This document shows, piece by piece, positions 46,238 to 53,305 of a stretch of 53,305 nucleotides of DNA. The DNA comes from Chromatiales bacterium (ex Bugula neritina AB1) (GTDB lineage Bacteria; Pseudomonadota; Gammaproteobacteria; Granulosicoccales; Granulosicoccaceae). How positions within the stretch are numbered: the first letter of the stretch is position 1; each line of letters begins with the position of its first letter. Under the pieces are notes generated by a model that did not search any database, was not told the DNA's origin, and worked only from the letters and a program-made list of their open reading frames with translations. A program made the position numbers and the translations under genes. The DNA is taken from contig MDLA01000049.1 of NCBI GenBank assembly GCA_001730015.1, positions 1 to 53,305 of the forward strand, given 5' to 3'.

Positions 46238-46556
46238 AAATTTCTCCTGCCACTAATCGGCGTAAAGCAGGTACCCGGGAGTTCTGGTTCGCAGCGCTGA
46301 TGAAAGAGCATTCGGGAGCAAAACCGGCTCACCTTTACTGTCAGTTGTCGATACTGAGTCAATAGCGCGATAGTTTCTTACTCGATGGGTCCAACGCACA
46401 GAACCCGACTCTGACACAGCTTTAGCAGCAATACTACTCAAGAGGTTCTGACGAGGTGCCGATACCTTGGGCAACTATGCAGTACCCGTCGTGCAGTGCA
46501 GGACTTCGCAGTGCCCACGGTTAAGCCAACAAATATTACAATAAAGGTGACTTGGA
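46238..46556. other. 319-bp divergent interval between tpm and small ORF
   Basis: It contains the uncertain frame above. On the plus strand, AAGGTG (46544-46549) precedes the next start. Promoters for both directions should lie here, but no clear -10/-35 pair is convincing. No RNA gene is seen. Confidence 0.4.
46253..46474 (-). CDS. Possible small protein upstream of tpm
   Basis: A 73-residue frame starting at TTG 46474 and ending 15 bp before the tpm start reads like a protein in composition (QNLLSSIAAKAVSESGSVRW, ending GYLLYAD) but matches no family I know and has no strong ribosome-binding site. It may be the first gene of the tpm operon or a chance frame. Confidence 0.3.
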   Translation of the reverse strand: MPKVSAPRQNLLSSIAAKAVSESGSVRWTHRVRNYRAIDSVSTTDSKGEPVLLPNALSSALRTRTPGYLLYAD

Positions 46557-46763
46557 ATGAACGGAACCAGCGGAATCGGCGGAGTAACATCAACAAACGG
46601 CATTGATCTGTCTCTTTTCAACAATGTTCAGTCGCAGACAATGAGATTGATGGAATTTCAGGCTCAGGTCGGCCAGCAGGCAGCGGAAATACAAGCGACC
46701 AGTGGCGCCATCAATATGGCAGTTCGCGCCTTGCAGACAGCTGCAGCAAACGTTAGAGCGTAA
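46557..46763 (+). CDS. Small conserved-looking protein, unknown function
   Basis: 68 residues with a good ribosome-binding site (AAGGTG eight bases before the ATG) and its own hairpin terminator 15 bases past the stop, so it is a real single-gene unit. A Gly/Thr/Ser-rich N-terminus (residues 1-15) precedes an amphipathic helix rich in Gln and Ala (LMEFQAQVGQQAAEIQATSG). No signal peptide or transmembrane helix. It superficially resembles small YjfB-like motility proteins, but I cannot assign it. Confidence 0.7.
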   Translation: MNGTSGIGGVTSTNGIDLSLFNNVQSQTMRLMEFQAQVGQQAAEIQATSGAINMAVRALQTAAANVRA

Positions 46764-46777
46764 TAGCATACGCAATC

Positions 46778-46807
46778 GCCCGGGGCGCCAGCCCCGGGCC
46801 GGTTTTA
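46778..46807 (+). terminator. Intrinsic terminator after small ORF
   Basis: GCCCGGGGC, loop GCCA, GCCCCGGGC: a 9-bp very GC-rich stem (46778-46799) followed after three bases by TTTT. It ends the 46557 transcript and separates it from galE. Confidence 0.8.
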
Positions 46808-46821
46808 ACGCAGCAAATCGA

Positions 46822-46867
46822 TGCCGGCAATATGCTGGCATGTATACTATCTAGAATTCACTATAAT
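46822..46867 (+). promoter_or_regulatory. Candidate galE promoter region
   Basis: TATACT (46843-46848) and TATAAT (46862-46867) are good -10 candidates about 75-95 bp before galE, but no consensus -35 sits at proper spacing. An imperfect inverted repeat TGCCGGCA-ATA-TGCTGGCA (46822-46840, one G-T pair) just upstream could be an operator. Confidence 0.35.
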
Positions 46868-46939
46868 CAGTACTGAACAATACAGACTCGATTAGAGCTG
46901 CGTTGTCCAGATTAACTTATAAGTTTACCGAGGTGTGAA

Positions 46940-47935
46940 ATGTCAAAAGCAATAATGGTAACCGGAGGTGCCGGTTACATTGGCAGCCATACCGTTAAGC
47001 AGCTTGGCCAGCAAGGCGAGAAAATAATTGTTCTGGACGATCTGTCTACAGGATTTGCCGATAACGTACTATTCGGCGAGTTAATTGTGGGCAAGACCGG
47101 TGACCAGGAACTGGTTGACCGAATAATAAAAACACATGACGTCGATACCGTCATGCACTTTGCTGCCCATACCATCGTCCCTGAATCTGTGGAAAATCCA
47201 CTCAAGTACTATGACAACAACACGGCCAGTACTCGTAGCCTGCTGGAATGCTGCCAGAATAATAATGTCAGTAACTTTATTTTCTCATCAACGGCTGCGA
47301 CCTACGGAATAGGTGACGGTACTCCGTGCACTGAAGAGTCGCCCACTGCACCGATCAACCCCTACGGTATGTCTAAACTCATGTCGGAGTATATGCTGGA
47401 AGATCTCGGCAAAGCCTGTGACATGAAGCACGTCATCCTGCGCTATTTCAATGTCGCCGGTTGCGATCCGGATGGCCAGATCGGGCAATCGACTGAAAAA
47501 GCAACGCTACTGGTGAAAGTGGCCGCCGAAGTGGCTGTTGGCAAGCGCCCGGAAATTTATATCTATGGTACTGATTACCCGACTGAAGACGGCACCGGTG
47601 TCCGCGACTACATACATGTTGCAGATCTCGCTTCAGCTCATCTGCATGCACTGGACTATCTGCGCAAAGGCGGTGAATCAACCCGATTAAATTGCGGCTA
47701 TGGCCACGGTTACAGTGTTCGCGAAGTTCTCGATACAGTTCAGAGTGTCAACAATGCTCCAATTAAAATCATAGAGCATCCGAGACGCGCCGGCGACCCG
47801 CCTGAGCTAATTGCCAATGTCGATAAAATTCATCGAACCCTGACCTGGAAACCACAGTTCGACGACCTTAAAGTGATTTGCGCTACCGCTATCGCCTGGG
47901 AGAAAAAACTGCTGGAAAAACGCAAAGCTGCCTAG
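46940..47935 (+). CDS. galE: UDP-glucose 4-epimerase GalE
   Basis: Interconverts UDP-glucose and UDP-galactose, supplying surface polysaccharide. Of 331 residues, the NAD motif TGGAGYIGSH (8-17), the SSTAATYG segment and the catalytic Y142-x3-K146 (NPYGMSK) are present, as is the C-terminal HPRRAGDPPELIA. No other gal genes are nearby, which points to a polysaccharide role rather than galactose use. Confidence 0.95.
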   Translation: MSKAIMVTGGAGYIGSHTVKQLGQQGEKIIVLDDLSTGFADNVLFGELIVGKTGDQELVDRIIKTHDVDTVMHFAAHTIVPESVENPLKYYDNNTASTRSLLECCQNNNVSNFIFSSTAATYGIGDGTPCTEESPTAPINPYGMSKLMSEYMLEDLGKACDMKHVILRYFNVAGCDPDGQIGQSTEKATLLVKVAAEVAVGKRPEIYIYGTDYPTEDGTGVRDYIHVADLASAHLHALDYLRKGGESTRLNCGYGHGYSVREVLDTVQSVNNAPIKIIEHPRRAGDPPELIANVDKIHRTLTWKPQFDDLKVICATAIAWEKKLLEKRKAA

Positions 47936-48033
47936 CCAGCATCAACTTGCAGGAACTGCGCGTCGCCCTGATCCTGCTGCAACAAACTAATGCTCTGGAT
48001 TGCCAGCAAGCAACCAGACTATTTCGAATATAT

Positions 48034-48063
48034 AAAAAAACGGGGTGCTGAATCAGCACCCCG
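48034..48063 (-). terminator. Intrinsic terminator of the Ser/Thr kinase gene
   Basis: CGGGGTGCTGA-A-TCAGCACCCCG forms an 11-bp inverted repeat (48041-48063); reading leftwards it is followed by seven T residues (complement of 48034-48040). It sits 60 bp after the kinase stop and may also serve galE from the other side. Confidence 0.85.
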
Positions 48064-48123
48064 CATTCATTTACGGCGCTCAATCATTAGAGGGCATTGC
48101 CAGCAATGCCATTTGTTCGCTGA

Positions 48124-49452
48124 CTAAAGCGCCAGATCCAGCAACAATTCATCTGAATTCGATGTGCGTTGCGCGATGCTGTTGGATATCATCTGGTAAT
48201 GCGCGAGCTGATCAGCATCCGGAAGAGCATGTACGTCTGATGAGTGTACTTTCAAAGCGACCATGTCGGTCATCACTTCGATGTCTGCAACACTTTTATC
48301 ACCGCGTACAAATCCTAGCTCTCCAAAGCACTCGCCCGGACCCAGCACTGCACTCAACCCACTGCCATCACGAGTGCTCGCTACACCTTCAATAATTACA
48401 TATAGATGATTATCTATCGTATTCCGGCTTAAAGCATTCGTGCCGGAACTAAAACGTACCAGATTGCTTACCGAGGTAAATCTCGCAATCTTACGCGCAC
48501 TAAAACCCGCAAAAAACTTCAGCTGCGGTATTAGCGGCATCCAGCTTTCCAGTTCAGGGGTCAATAAATCAGGGGGAGCCATTTTATCAGCAACCGCTCG
48601 CAACGCTTTAGCCATCTCGGTGCCGCTGGCATAACGAAGACGTGGGTTTTTGGCAAGACAACGCGAGATTATTCGCTCCAGCTCCACCGGCAGATCCGGT
48701 CGCAATGATCGAAGTGGCGGCGCATTCTCTCTTAATACAGCGCGGAACAATTCTTTCACTTTGGTTGCTTTGAACAACTGCTGTCCGGTAAGCATTTCAA
48801 ACATGACCGCACCCAACGAATAGATATCGCTTCGAGGACCCAGCTCTTTCCCGGTTACTTGCTCCGGCGACATGTAATTCGGTGTCCCCAGCGCCGGACG
48901 ACCTGCCCCGATACCTTCACCAGCAGATGTACTCACAGCAATACCGAAGTCCAGCAACTTCACTGAGCCATCGGTCGCAAGCATAATATTGGCTGGTTTA
49001 ATATCGCGATGAACAATACCCATTTTGTGCGAGAAATCGATAGCTTCGCAGACTTCCGCAATCACATTCACGACTCGATACGGAGGCAACTGCTTTTGAC
49101 CGCGTCCATAGCGCTTCAGAGACGCACCTTCGACATATTCCATTGCAAGGTAATTCAGCGTACCGTCAACACCTGCATCAAAGACGGTCACGATATTCGG
49201 GTGACACAGCCTGCCTGCGGACAGAGTCTCTGTAATAAATGCTTTCTGGGAACCCGGAACCTTTCCGGTCTCCTGATCCAGAACGCCAACCTGCGATACT
49301 TTCAGCGCAACATCTCTGGACAGTATTGCATCATAGGCCCGGTAGACAATACCGCAGGTGCCCCTGCCAATACGTTCCAACAATTGATATTTGCCAACTT
49401 TCGCAGGAACCTGGAATTCCAGTTGCGTATTAGAGGTTTGTTGTTTCCCCAT
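48124..49452 (-). CDS. Hanks-type Ser/Thr protein kinase with cNMP-binding-like domain
   Basis: A 442-residue cytoplasmic kinase. The glycine loop GRGTCG is at 29-34, ATP lysine K51, catalytic HRDIKPAN (D150), DFG 168-170 and the activation/P+1 region GTPNYMSPEQ are intact. A cyclic-nucleotide-binding-like domain spans about 310-430, with PGECFGELGFVRGDKSVAD, where the arginine that normally contacts the cyclic phosphate (as in R-x-A) appears replaced, so ligand binding is uncertain. No transmembrane helix. The target and signal are unknown; it is followed by a strong terminator. Confidence 0.87.
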   Translation of the reverse strand: MGKQQTSNTQLEFQVPAKVGKYQLLERIGRGTCGIVYRAYDAILSRDVALKVSQVGVLDQETGKVPGSQKAFITETLSAGRLCHPNIVTVFDAGVDGTLNYLAMEYVEGASLKRYGRGQKQLPPYRVVNVIAEVCEAIDFSHKMGIVHRDIKPANIMLATDGSVKLLDFGIAVSTSAGEGIGAGRPALGTPNYMSPEQVTGKELGPRSDIYSLGAVMFEMLTGQQLFKATKVKELFRAVLRENAPPLRSLRPDLPVELERIISRCLAKNPRLRYASGTEMAKALRAVADKMAPPDLLTPELESWMPLIPQLKFFAGFSARKIARFTSVSNLVRFSSGTNALSRNTIDNHLYVIIEGVASTRDGSGLSAVLGPGECFGELGFVRGDKSVADIEVMTDMVALKVHSSDVHALPDADQLAHYQMISNSIAQRTSNSDELLLDLAL

Positions 49453-49514
49453 TTTTTCTTTCGTTCTCTATAAAACTGGGAGATTCGTCTTTCGACGCCG
49501 GATTTGTGAGCGAT

Positions 49515-50906
49515 TCAGCTACTCTTACTGATAAGCATAGACAATATTTGAGCATGTATACCCTCAAATGAACCATTTGACATACAAACGACAACGTCAC
49601 CCGGTTTACACAACGTTTTCAAGTGTTCGACCATCTCCACGGTAGAGAAGAACGCTTGAGCTTTTGGTTCAACTGCACGGCAAAGATCAGTCAGATCAAG
49701 CCTGTCTGGCTTGGCATTAAACAGCAGTGAACCATCGGCAGATATCAACGCGGATGCCAAGCCATCAATATGTGTGCCAGCTATCATGCTATTGGATCGA
49801 AAATCAAGTAACGCGAACAATCTGCTGCCATCCGGCAAATCTGAACGCAAGGCCAGAAGGGTAGCTGCTACCTCCGTCGGATGATGGGCAAAATCATCAT
49901 AGACCGAGACACCACCGACTACATCGAGTAGCTCAAGCCGCCTTTTAACTCCGCTGAATTCAGACAGGGCCTGAACCCCGACCGCCACCGGGACTCCTGC
50001 ATGACGCGCCGCTGCAATCGCAGCACAGGCGTTGGATACGTTATGAACTCCACACAATTGTGGTGCAAGATCAAAATCCGCCCCGCTCGGATCAACAAGG
50101 TTGTTAGGCCGATTTTTATAGCGCCAGGTACCTTTTAGCGTTTGGCTGGAGTACGCTGGTGCAAACTCAGTTGCCGATCCACAAAAAACTTCCAGATCAC
50201 TCCAGAGCCCCATCTGCAGGACTTCCGCGAGATTCTGATCGGCTCCATTGCTAACAATCAAGCCATTGCCTGGGATTGTCCGCACCAGGTGATGAAACTG
50301 GCGTTTTATCGACGCCAGATCGTCAAATATATCTGCATGATCGAATTCAAGATTATTCAGTATTGCGGTTCGCGGCCGGTAGTGGACAAACTTCGATCGT
50401 TTGTCAAAAAAAGCGGTGTCGTATTCATCCGCCTCTACAACAAAAAACGGCAACTCACCGAATCGCGCTGAAACTCCAAAATTACCCGGCACCCCTCCGA
50501 TAAGGAATCCGGGCCGCAAGCCCGCATATTCGAGAATCCACGCGACCATGCTGGATGTCGTGGTTTTACCATGCGTCCCTGCAACGGCGATCACCCAGCG
50601 ATTGTGTAGAAAATAATCACTCAGCCACTGCGCGCCGGAGGTGTATTTCAAACCGCGATCAAGCGCGTATTCAACTTCCTCGTTACCACGGGACATGGCA
50701 TTGCCGATAATCAACAGATCAGGGGAGCTTTTCAGATTATCTGCGCTGTACCCCTCTATCAGGTTGATACCCGCAGCCCTGAGCTGAGCATCCATAGGTG
50801 GATACACATTGGAGTCGGAACCGGTAACCTCGAACCCGAGGCCACGAGCCAGCTGGGCCAGCCCGCCCATGAAGGTGCCGCAAATACCGGTAATATGGAT
50901 ATGCAT
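49515..50906 (-). CDS. mpl: Murein peptide ligase Mpl
   Basis: Attaches recycled L-Ala-D-Glu-mDAP peptide to UDP-MurNAc in peptidoglycan recycling. Of 463 residues, the start HIHITGICGTFMGGLAQLAR, the ATP loop GTHGKTTT (110-117), and the family C-terminal regions around DDFAHHPTEV are clear and distinguish it from MurC. It lies 62 bp upstream of the kinase gene on the same strand. Confidence 0.95.
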   Translation of the reverse strand: MHIHITGICGTFMGGLAQLARGLGFEVTGSDSNVYPPMDAQLRAAGINLIEGYSADNLKSSPDLLIIGNAMSRGNEEVEYALDRGLKYTSGAQWLSDYFLHNRWVIAVAGTHGKTTTSSMVAWILEYAGLRPGFLIGGVPGNFGVSARFGELPFFVVEADEYDTAFFDKRSKFVHYRPRTAILNNLEFDHADIFDDLASIKRQFHHLVRTIPGNGLIVSNGADQNLAEVLQMGLWSDLEVFCGSATEFAPAYSSQTLKGTWRYKNRPNNLVDPSGADFDLAPQLCGVHNVSNACAAIAAARHAGVPVAVGVQALSEFSGVKRRLELLDVVGGVSVYDDFAHHPTEVAATLLALRSDLPDGSRLFALLDFRSNSMIAGTHIDGLASALISADGSLLFNAKPDRLDLTDLCRAVEPKAQAFFSTVEMVEHLKTLCKPGDVVVCMSNGSFEGIHAQILSMLISKSS

Positions 50907-51052
50907 GAATCAGGGACCGTAGATACTGATGCAACCAATGAACCGTCTAAATCGGGCTGCGGGGAACTGCTCAGTTTACTGCGTCCGGTTGACCGCGCTT
51001 CATTACCAGAACATCAAGGGTCGGCGCTGTCAGATAATTACAGATCGGTATT

Positions 51053-51826
51053 TCATGTCCAGTCGCACAGTGCTGCGGTTAGGTCAGACGCGGCTAGCTG
51101 CAGCCGTTCTACATGAGTTCTGGCCCGTTCAATCGAAAGACGCGCGGATGGACCGTGAACCGCCAGGCAAGCCATCAGATTTTTATCGAAGTCAAAGACA
51201 GGTACCGACACCGCTACCATGCCCTGGATAAACTCACCATTGTCCTCCGCATAGCCCGTCCTCCGGATTCGCTCGACTTCCATTTTGAGCTCGGCCGGAT
51301 TTGTCATGGTGCTTTCAGTACTTTCGGTAAATCGCCCGGCTTTCAACATAAGGTTTAACTGGGTGGATGGCAGCGTGCTCAGGTAAAGTTTGCCACTGGC
51401 GGTGCAGTGGAAGGGAACTTTGCTTCCTATTGGCAGCTGAACACGCAATGGCCAATCAGTTTCTACTCTCTCCAGATAGATCATGCCCTCGTCATCCGGA
51501 ATGGAAAGATTGCAGGTCTCACCGAGATCATTGGCAAGGCTGCTCAGAATAGCCAGCCGAACCTCGCGCCCACGCCCGGATGCGAGTAGACCGGGGGACA
51601 AGCGCCTCAATCGCGGACCCGGTACATAAGAGATGCTGTCGACTTCACGCTGCAGGAATCCGGCTTCGGTCAGCGTTATCAGTATGCGATGCAACGTTTG
51701 CTTCGGAAGACCGACAATACGACCAAGTTCCTGCGCTGTAACCGGGGCAGCCACCTTTACCAATGCTTCCAAAACCAGCACGGCGCGTAAACTCCGTGTC
51801 GCAAGTTCCTGTGAATCTGTTGTCAC
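51053..51826 (-). CDS. IclR-family transcriptional regulator
   Basis: A 257-residue regulator from GTG 51826 (preceded by AGGAT; the longer frame to 51859 adds an unlikely N-terminus). The winged helix-turn-helix is at about 29-60 (VTAQELGRIVGLPKQTLHRI), and the effector-binding domain has LGETCNLSI, VPFHCTASGKLYLS and GMVAVSVPVFD. IclR regulators often control the adjacent catabolic gene; here that is the aldehyde oxidoreductase just upstream on the same strand. Confidence 0.9.
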   Translation of the reverse strand: MTTDSQELATRSLRAVLVLEALVKVAAPVTAQELGRIVGLPKQTLHRILITLTEAGFLQREVDSISYVPGPRLRRLSPGLLASGRGREVRLAILSSLANDLGETCNLSIPDDEGMIYLERVETDWPLRVQLPIGSKVPFHCTASGKLYLSTLPSTQLNLMLKAGRFTESTESTMTNPAELKMEVERIRRTGYAEDNGEFIQGMVAVSVPVFDFDKNLMACLAVHGPSARLSIERARTHVERLQLAASDLTAALCDWT

Positions 51827-51997
51827 ATCTAATCCTGTCAGATGAAAATAGCAATACAATCACAACGAATGAGTATTACTCGAATCAGTTTGCTACCGTT
51901 CAAATTATTAGAGAATTAAAATTCGCAAACACAGCTATTGTAAGATTTGTCAACAACAACCAGATAATTGCTTTCAATGTTATTGCCTTTACAAATG

Positions 51998-52025
51998 AAA
52001 AGGGGCGGTAACACCGTACCGCCCC
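51998..52025 (-). terminator. Intrinsic terminator after the aldehyde oxidoreductase gene
   Basis: GGGGCGGTA, loop, TACCGCCCC is a perfect 9-bp stem (52002-52025); reading leftwards it is followed by four T residues. It lies 38 bp past the gene's stop, so the oxidoreductase and the IclR gene probably have separate transcripts. Confidence 0.8.
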
Positions 52026-52062
52026 GTCGCACTACATAAGGCTCGCTCCCGGAATGCAGACT

Positions 52063-53305
52063 CTAGGAAGGGAGACCAAACTTGCTGCGCGTCTCGTCAG
52101 TCAGCTGACCATCCGCTGTCCAGCCTCGCAGCTGATAGTATTCCGGCAACATATTGCCCAGCTCGCACACCATCCCTTTCGCTGGTCCTGATTTCGCCGC
52201 ATCCTTCAACAGCCGATCCGGTAACGTATCGTCCGCTCCTGTTATGCCGGCTTTCATGTTGAAGTCCCGCTCCAGCTGCCAGATTCGCTCTCCCACTTCC
52301 ACTAACCGCTCCGGGGACCAGTCTCCGTCACACGCGGCATCTATCTGCGGGGCGATGTCATCCAGTGTCCACGCAAACGTGGTAAATACGCACAACCCTG
52401 CCGAATCTACTGCTGCTGTCGCATCCTGAAACGCTTTCACCAACCCGGCTTTGCCTTCCGACTGCAGCGGGTCTGTCTTCTCCGGTACACCCAGTATCTC
52501 TGACGATACCGTATAGCTTCGCAGGTGACACGCTCCCCGGTTCGAGGTGGCGTACGTTAATCCCATCCCCTGGATTCCTCGTGGATCGTACGCCGGAAAC
52601 TCCTGCCCCTTCACTGTCATCGACAGTTCCGGACGACCGTACTTCTCACATAGTTTTCTTGAGCCCAGATTCAGATCCGCTCCGAACCCTTCACCTGTGG
52701 CACTTTGCTCTACCGCCCAGCACAGGGCCTGAGCATTGCCGAACTTCAGCTCTACCCCTCCGGTGTGTTCGTTTGTGATTGCTCCTTCTTCGTACATCTC
52801 CATTGCCGCGGCTACCGTTGCGCCGAATGAAATCGGGTCCATTCCATCCTCGTTGCAGATGAAGTTGACGTACGTCAGGGCATCCAGATCATCTACTCCT
52901 GTATCTGATCCCAGTGCCCAGGCTGCTTCGTATTCCAGCCCGCCTGAGTTCCCCCAGTACTGTGGCTTTTCTTTTACCGAAAAGTGCTCCCGGTCTATCG
53001 TTGAGATTCGACCACAGGCGATTGTGCAGGCGAAGCACCCTCCATTTCGCGTCAGGTTCGGTTTGCCGTCGCTTGCACGGGGTTCGAGCATCGCTTCTCC
53101 CGATATCTTGTGTGCGCCTTCAAACTGCGATTCCCGCATGTTCCGGGTCGGCATGGCGCCTACTTCGTTGATGACGTTCATCAGCACCTGGGTTCCCAGT
53201 GCCGGCAACCCTTCGCCGGTTACGGCGTTTTCGGCCAGTACTTTTTTTCCCGCATTGACGGTTTCCATGAATTTTGCCGGGTCCTGTATATTGCTCACGC
53301 CCAGG
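52063..53305 (-). CDS. aor: Tungsten-type aldehyde:ferredoxin oxidoreductase, C-terminal part
   Basis: Partial gene running off the right end: about 413 residues of an expected 600 or so. The visible part includes the [4Fe-4S] cysteines C-x2-C-x3-C in GGCFACTIACGR, with the fourth in SAGLCVFTTF, and the AOR signature YDPRGIQGMGLTYATSNRGA. Spacing of these cysteines matches Pyrococcus AOR, implying about 200 missing N-terminal residues that hold the tungstopterin domain. The enzyme oxidises aldehydes to acids with ferredoxin and is usually oxygen-sensitive. Confidence 0.9.
   Translation of the reverse strand, partial: LGVSNIQDPAKFMETVNAGKKVLAENAVTGEGLPALGTQVLMNVINEVGAMPTRNMRESQFEGAHKISGEAMLEPRASDGKPNLTRNGGCFACTIACGRISTIDREHFSVKEKPQYWGNSGGLEYEAAWALGSDTGVDDLDALTYVNFICNEDGMDPISFGATVAAAMEMYEEGAITNEHTGGVELKFGNAQALCWAVEQSATGEGFGADLNLGSRKLCEKYGRPELSMTVKGQEFPAYDPRGIQGMGLTYATSNRGACHLRSYTVSSEILGVPEKTDPLQSEGKAGLVKAFQDATAAVDSAGLCVFTTFAWTLDDIAPQIDAACDGDWSPERLVEVGERIWQLERDFNMKAGITGADDTLPDRLLKDAAKSGPAKGMVCELGNMLPEYYQLRGWTADGQLTDETRSKFGLPS

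Overview
This window looks like a chromosomal segment of a free-living Gammaproteobacterium. The evidence is the gene content (hda, rdgC, darP, yhdP, rng, tcdA, mpl, a stand-alone second EF-G) and the gene order. From memory, the block arsC-like / wrbA / DUF2069 / hda / DUF2066 / purM / purN / DUF3108 has the same order as in Pseudomonas, and holA-proA-nadD-rsfS-rlmH and maf-rng-yhdP are classic gammaproteobacterial strings. The genus cannot be named from the sequence alone. No tRNA, rRNA, CRISPR array, insertion sequence or prophage is visible.

Layout. 0.2-8.3 kb: a HAD phosphatase, an LprI-like periplasmic protein, EF-G 2 (fusB type), a small cytochrome c with a hairpin terminator, an orphan LuxR-type response regulator, a 2-hydroxyacid dehydrogenase and an orphan GspE/PilB-type ATPase. 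8.4-14.3 kb: the conserved purMN/hda block, with two outward-facing halves. 14.5-17.3 kb: a three-gene set of a two-helix coiled-coil protein, a lipoprotein joining a substrate-binding-like region to a von Willebrand A (VWA) domain, and a minimal membrane-anchored VWA protein. 17.3-29.2 kb: an outer-membrane protein, darP, then a long leftward run yhdP-rng-maf-rlmH-rsfS-nadD-proA-holA (envelope lipid transport, RNA processing, ribosome maturation, NAD and proline synthesis, DNA polymerase III delta). 29.4-36.2 kb: pyrD plus a DHH phosphoesterase, a histone-deacetylase-like enzyme, rdgC, and a pair of FAD enzymes (GlpA-like with a BFD [2Fe-2S] tail, and a pyridine-nucleotide oxidoreductase).

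36.5-40.6 kb: a flavodoxin-like protein, a Sel1-repeat protein, an alpha/beta hydrolase, tcdA and upp. 40.7-46.2 kb: a leftward accessory cluster of thiopurine/tellurite methyltransferase, a previously uncalled 40-residue membrane peptide, XpaC-like, TelA, SPFH-GYF and a double zinc-ribbon membrane protein. 46.5-53.3 kb: a small unknown protein, galE, a Ser/Thr kinase with a cyclic-nucleotide-binding-like tail, mpl, an IclR regulator, and the C-terminal two thirds of a tungsten aldehyde:ferredoxin oxidoreductase that runs off the right edge.

The best candidates for a little-described system are the TelA/XpaC/SPFH/zinc-ribbon cluster with its coupled micro-ORF and neighbouring methyltransferase, and the VWA triad about 24 kb away. 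XpaC and the triad's first protein share a membrane-helices-then-coiled-coil layout, and VWA proteins are known partners in Ter/TelA stress systems, so the two loci may belong to one envelope or metal-stress pathway. That link is inference.
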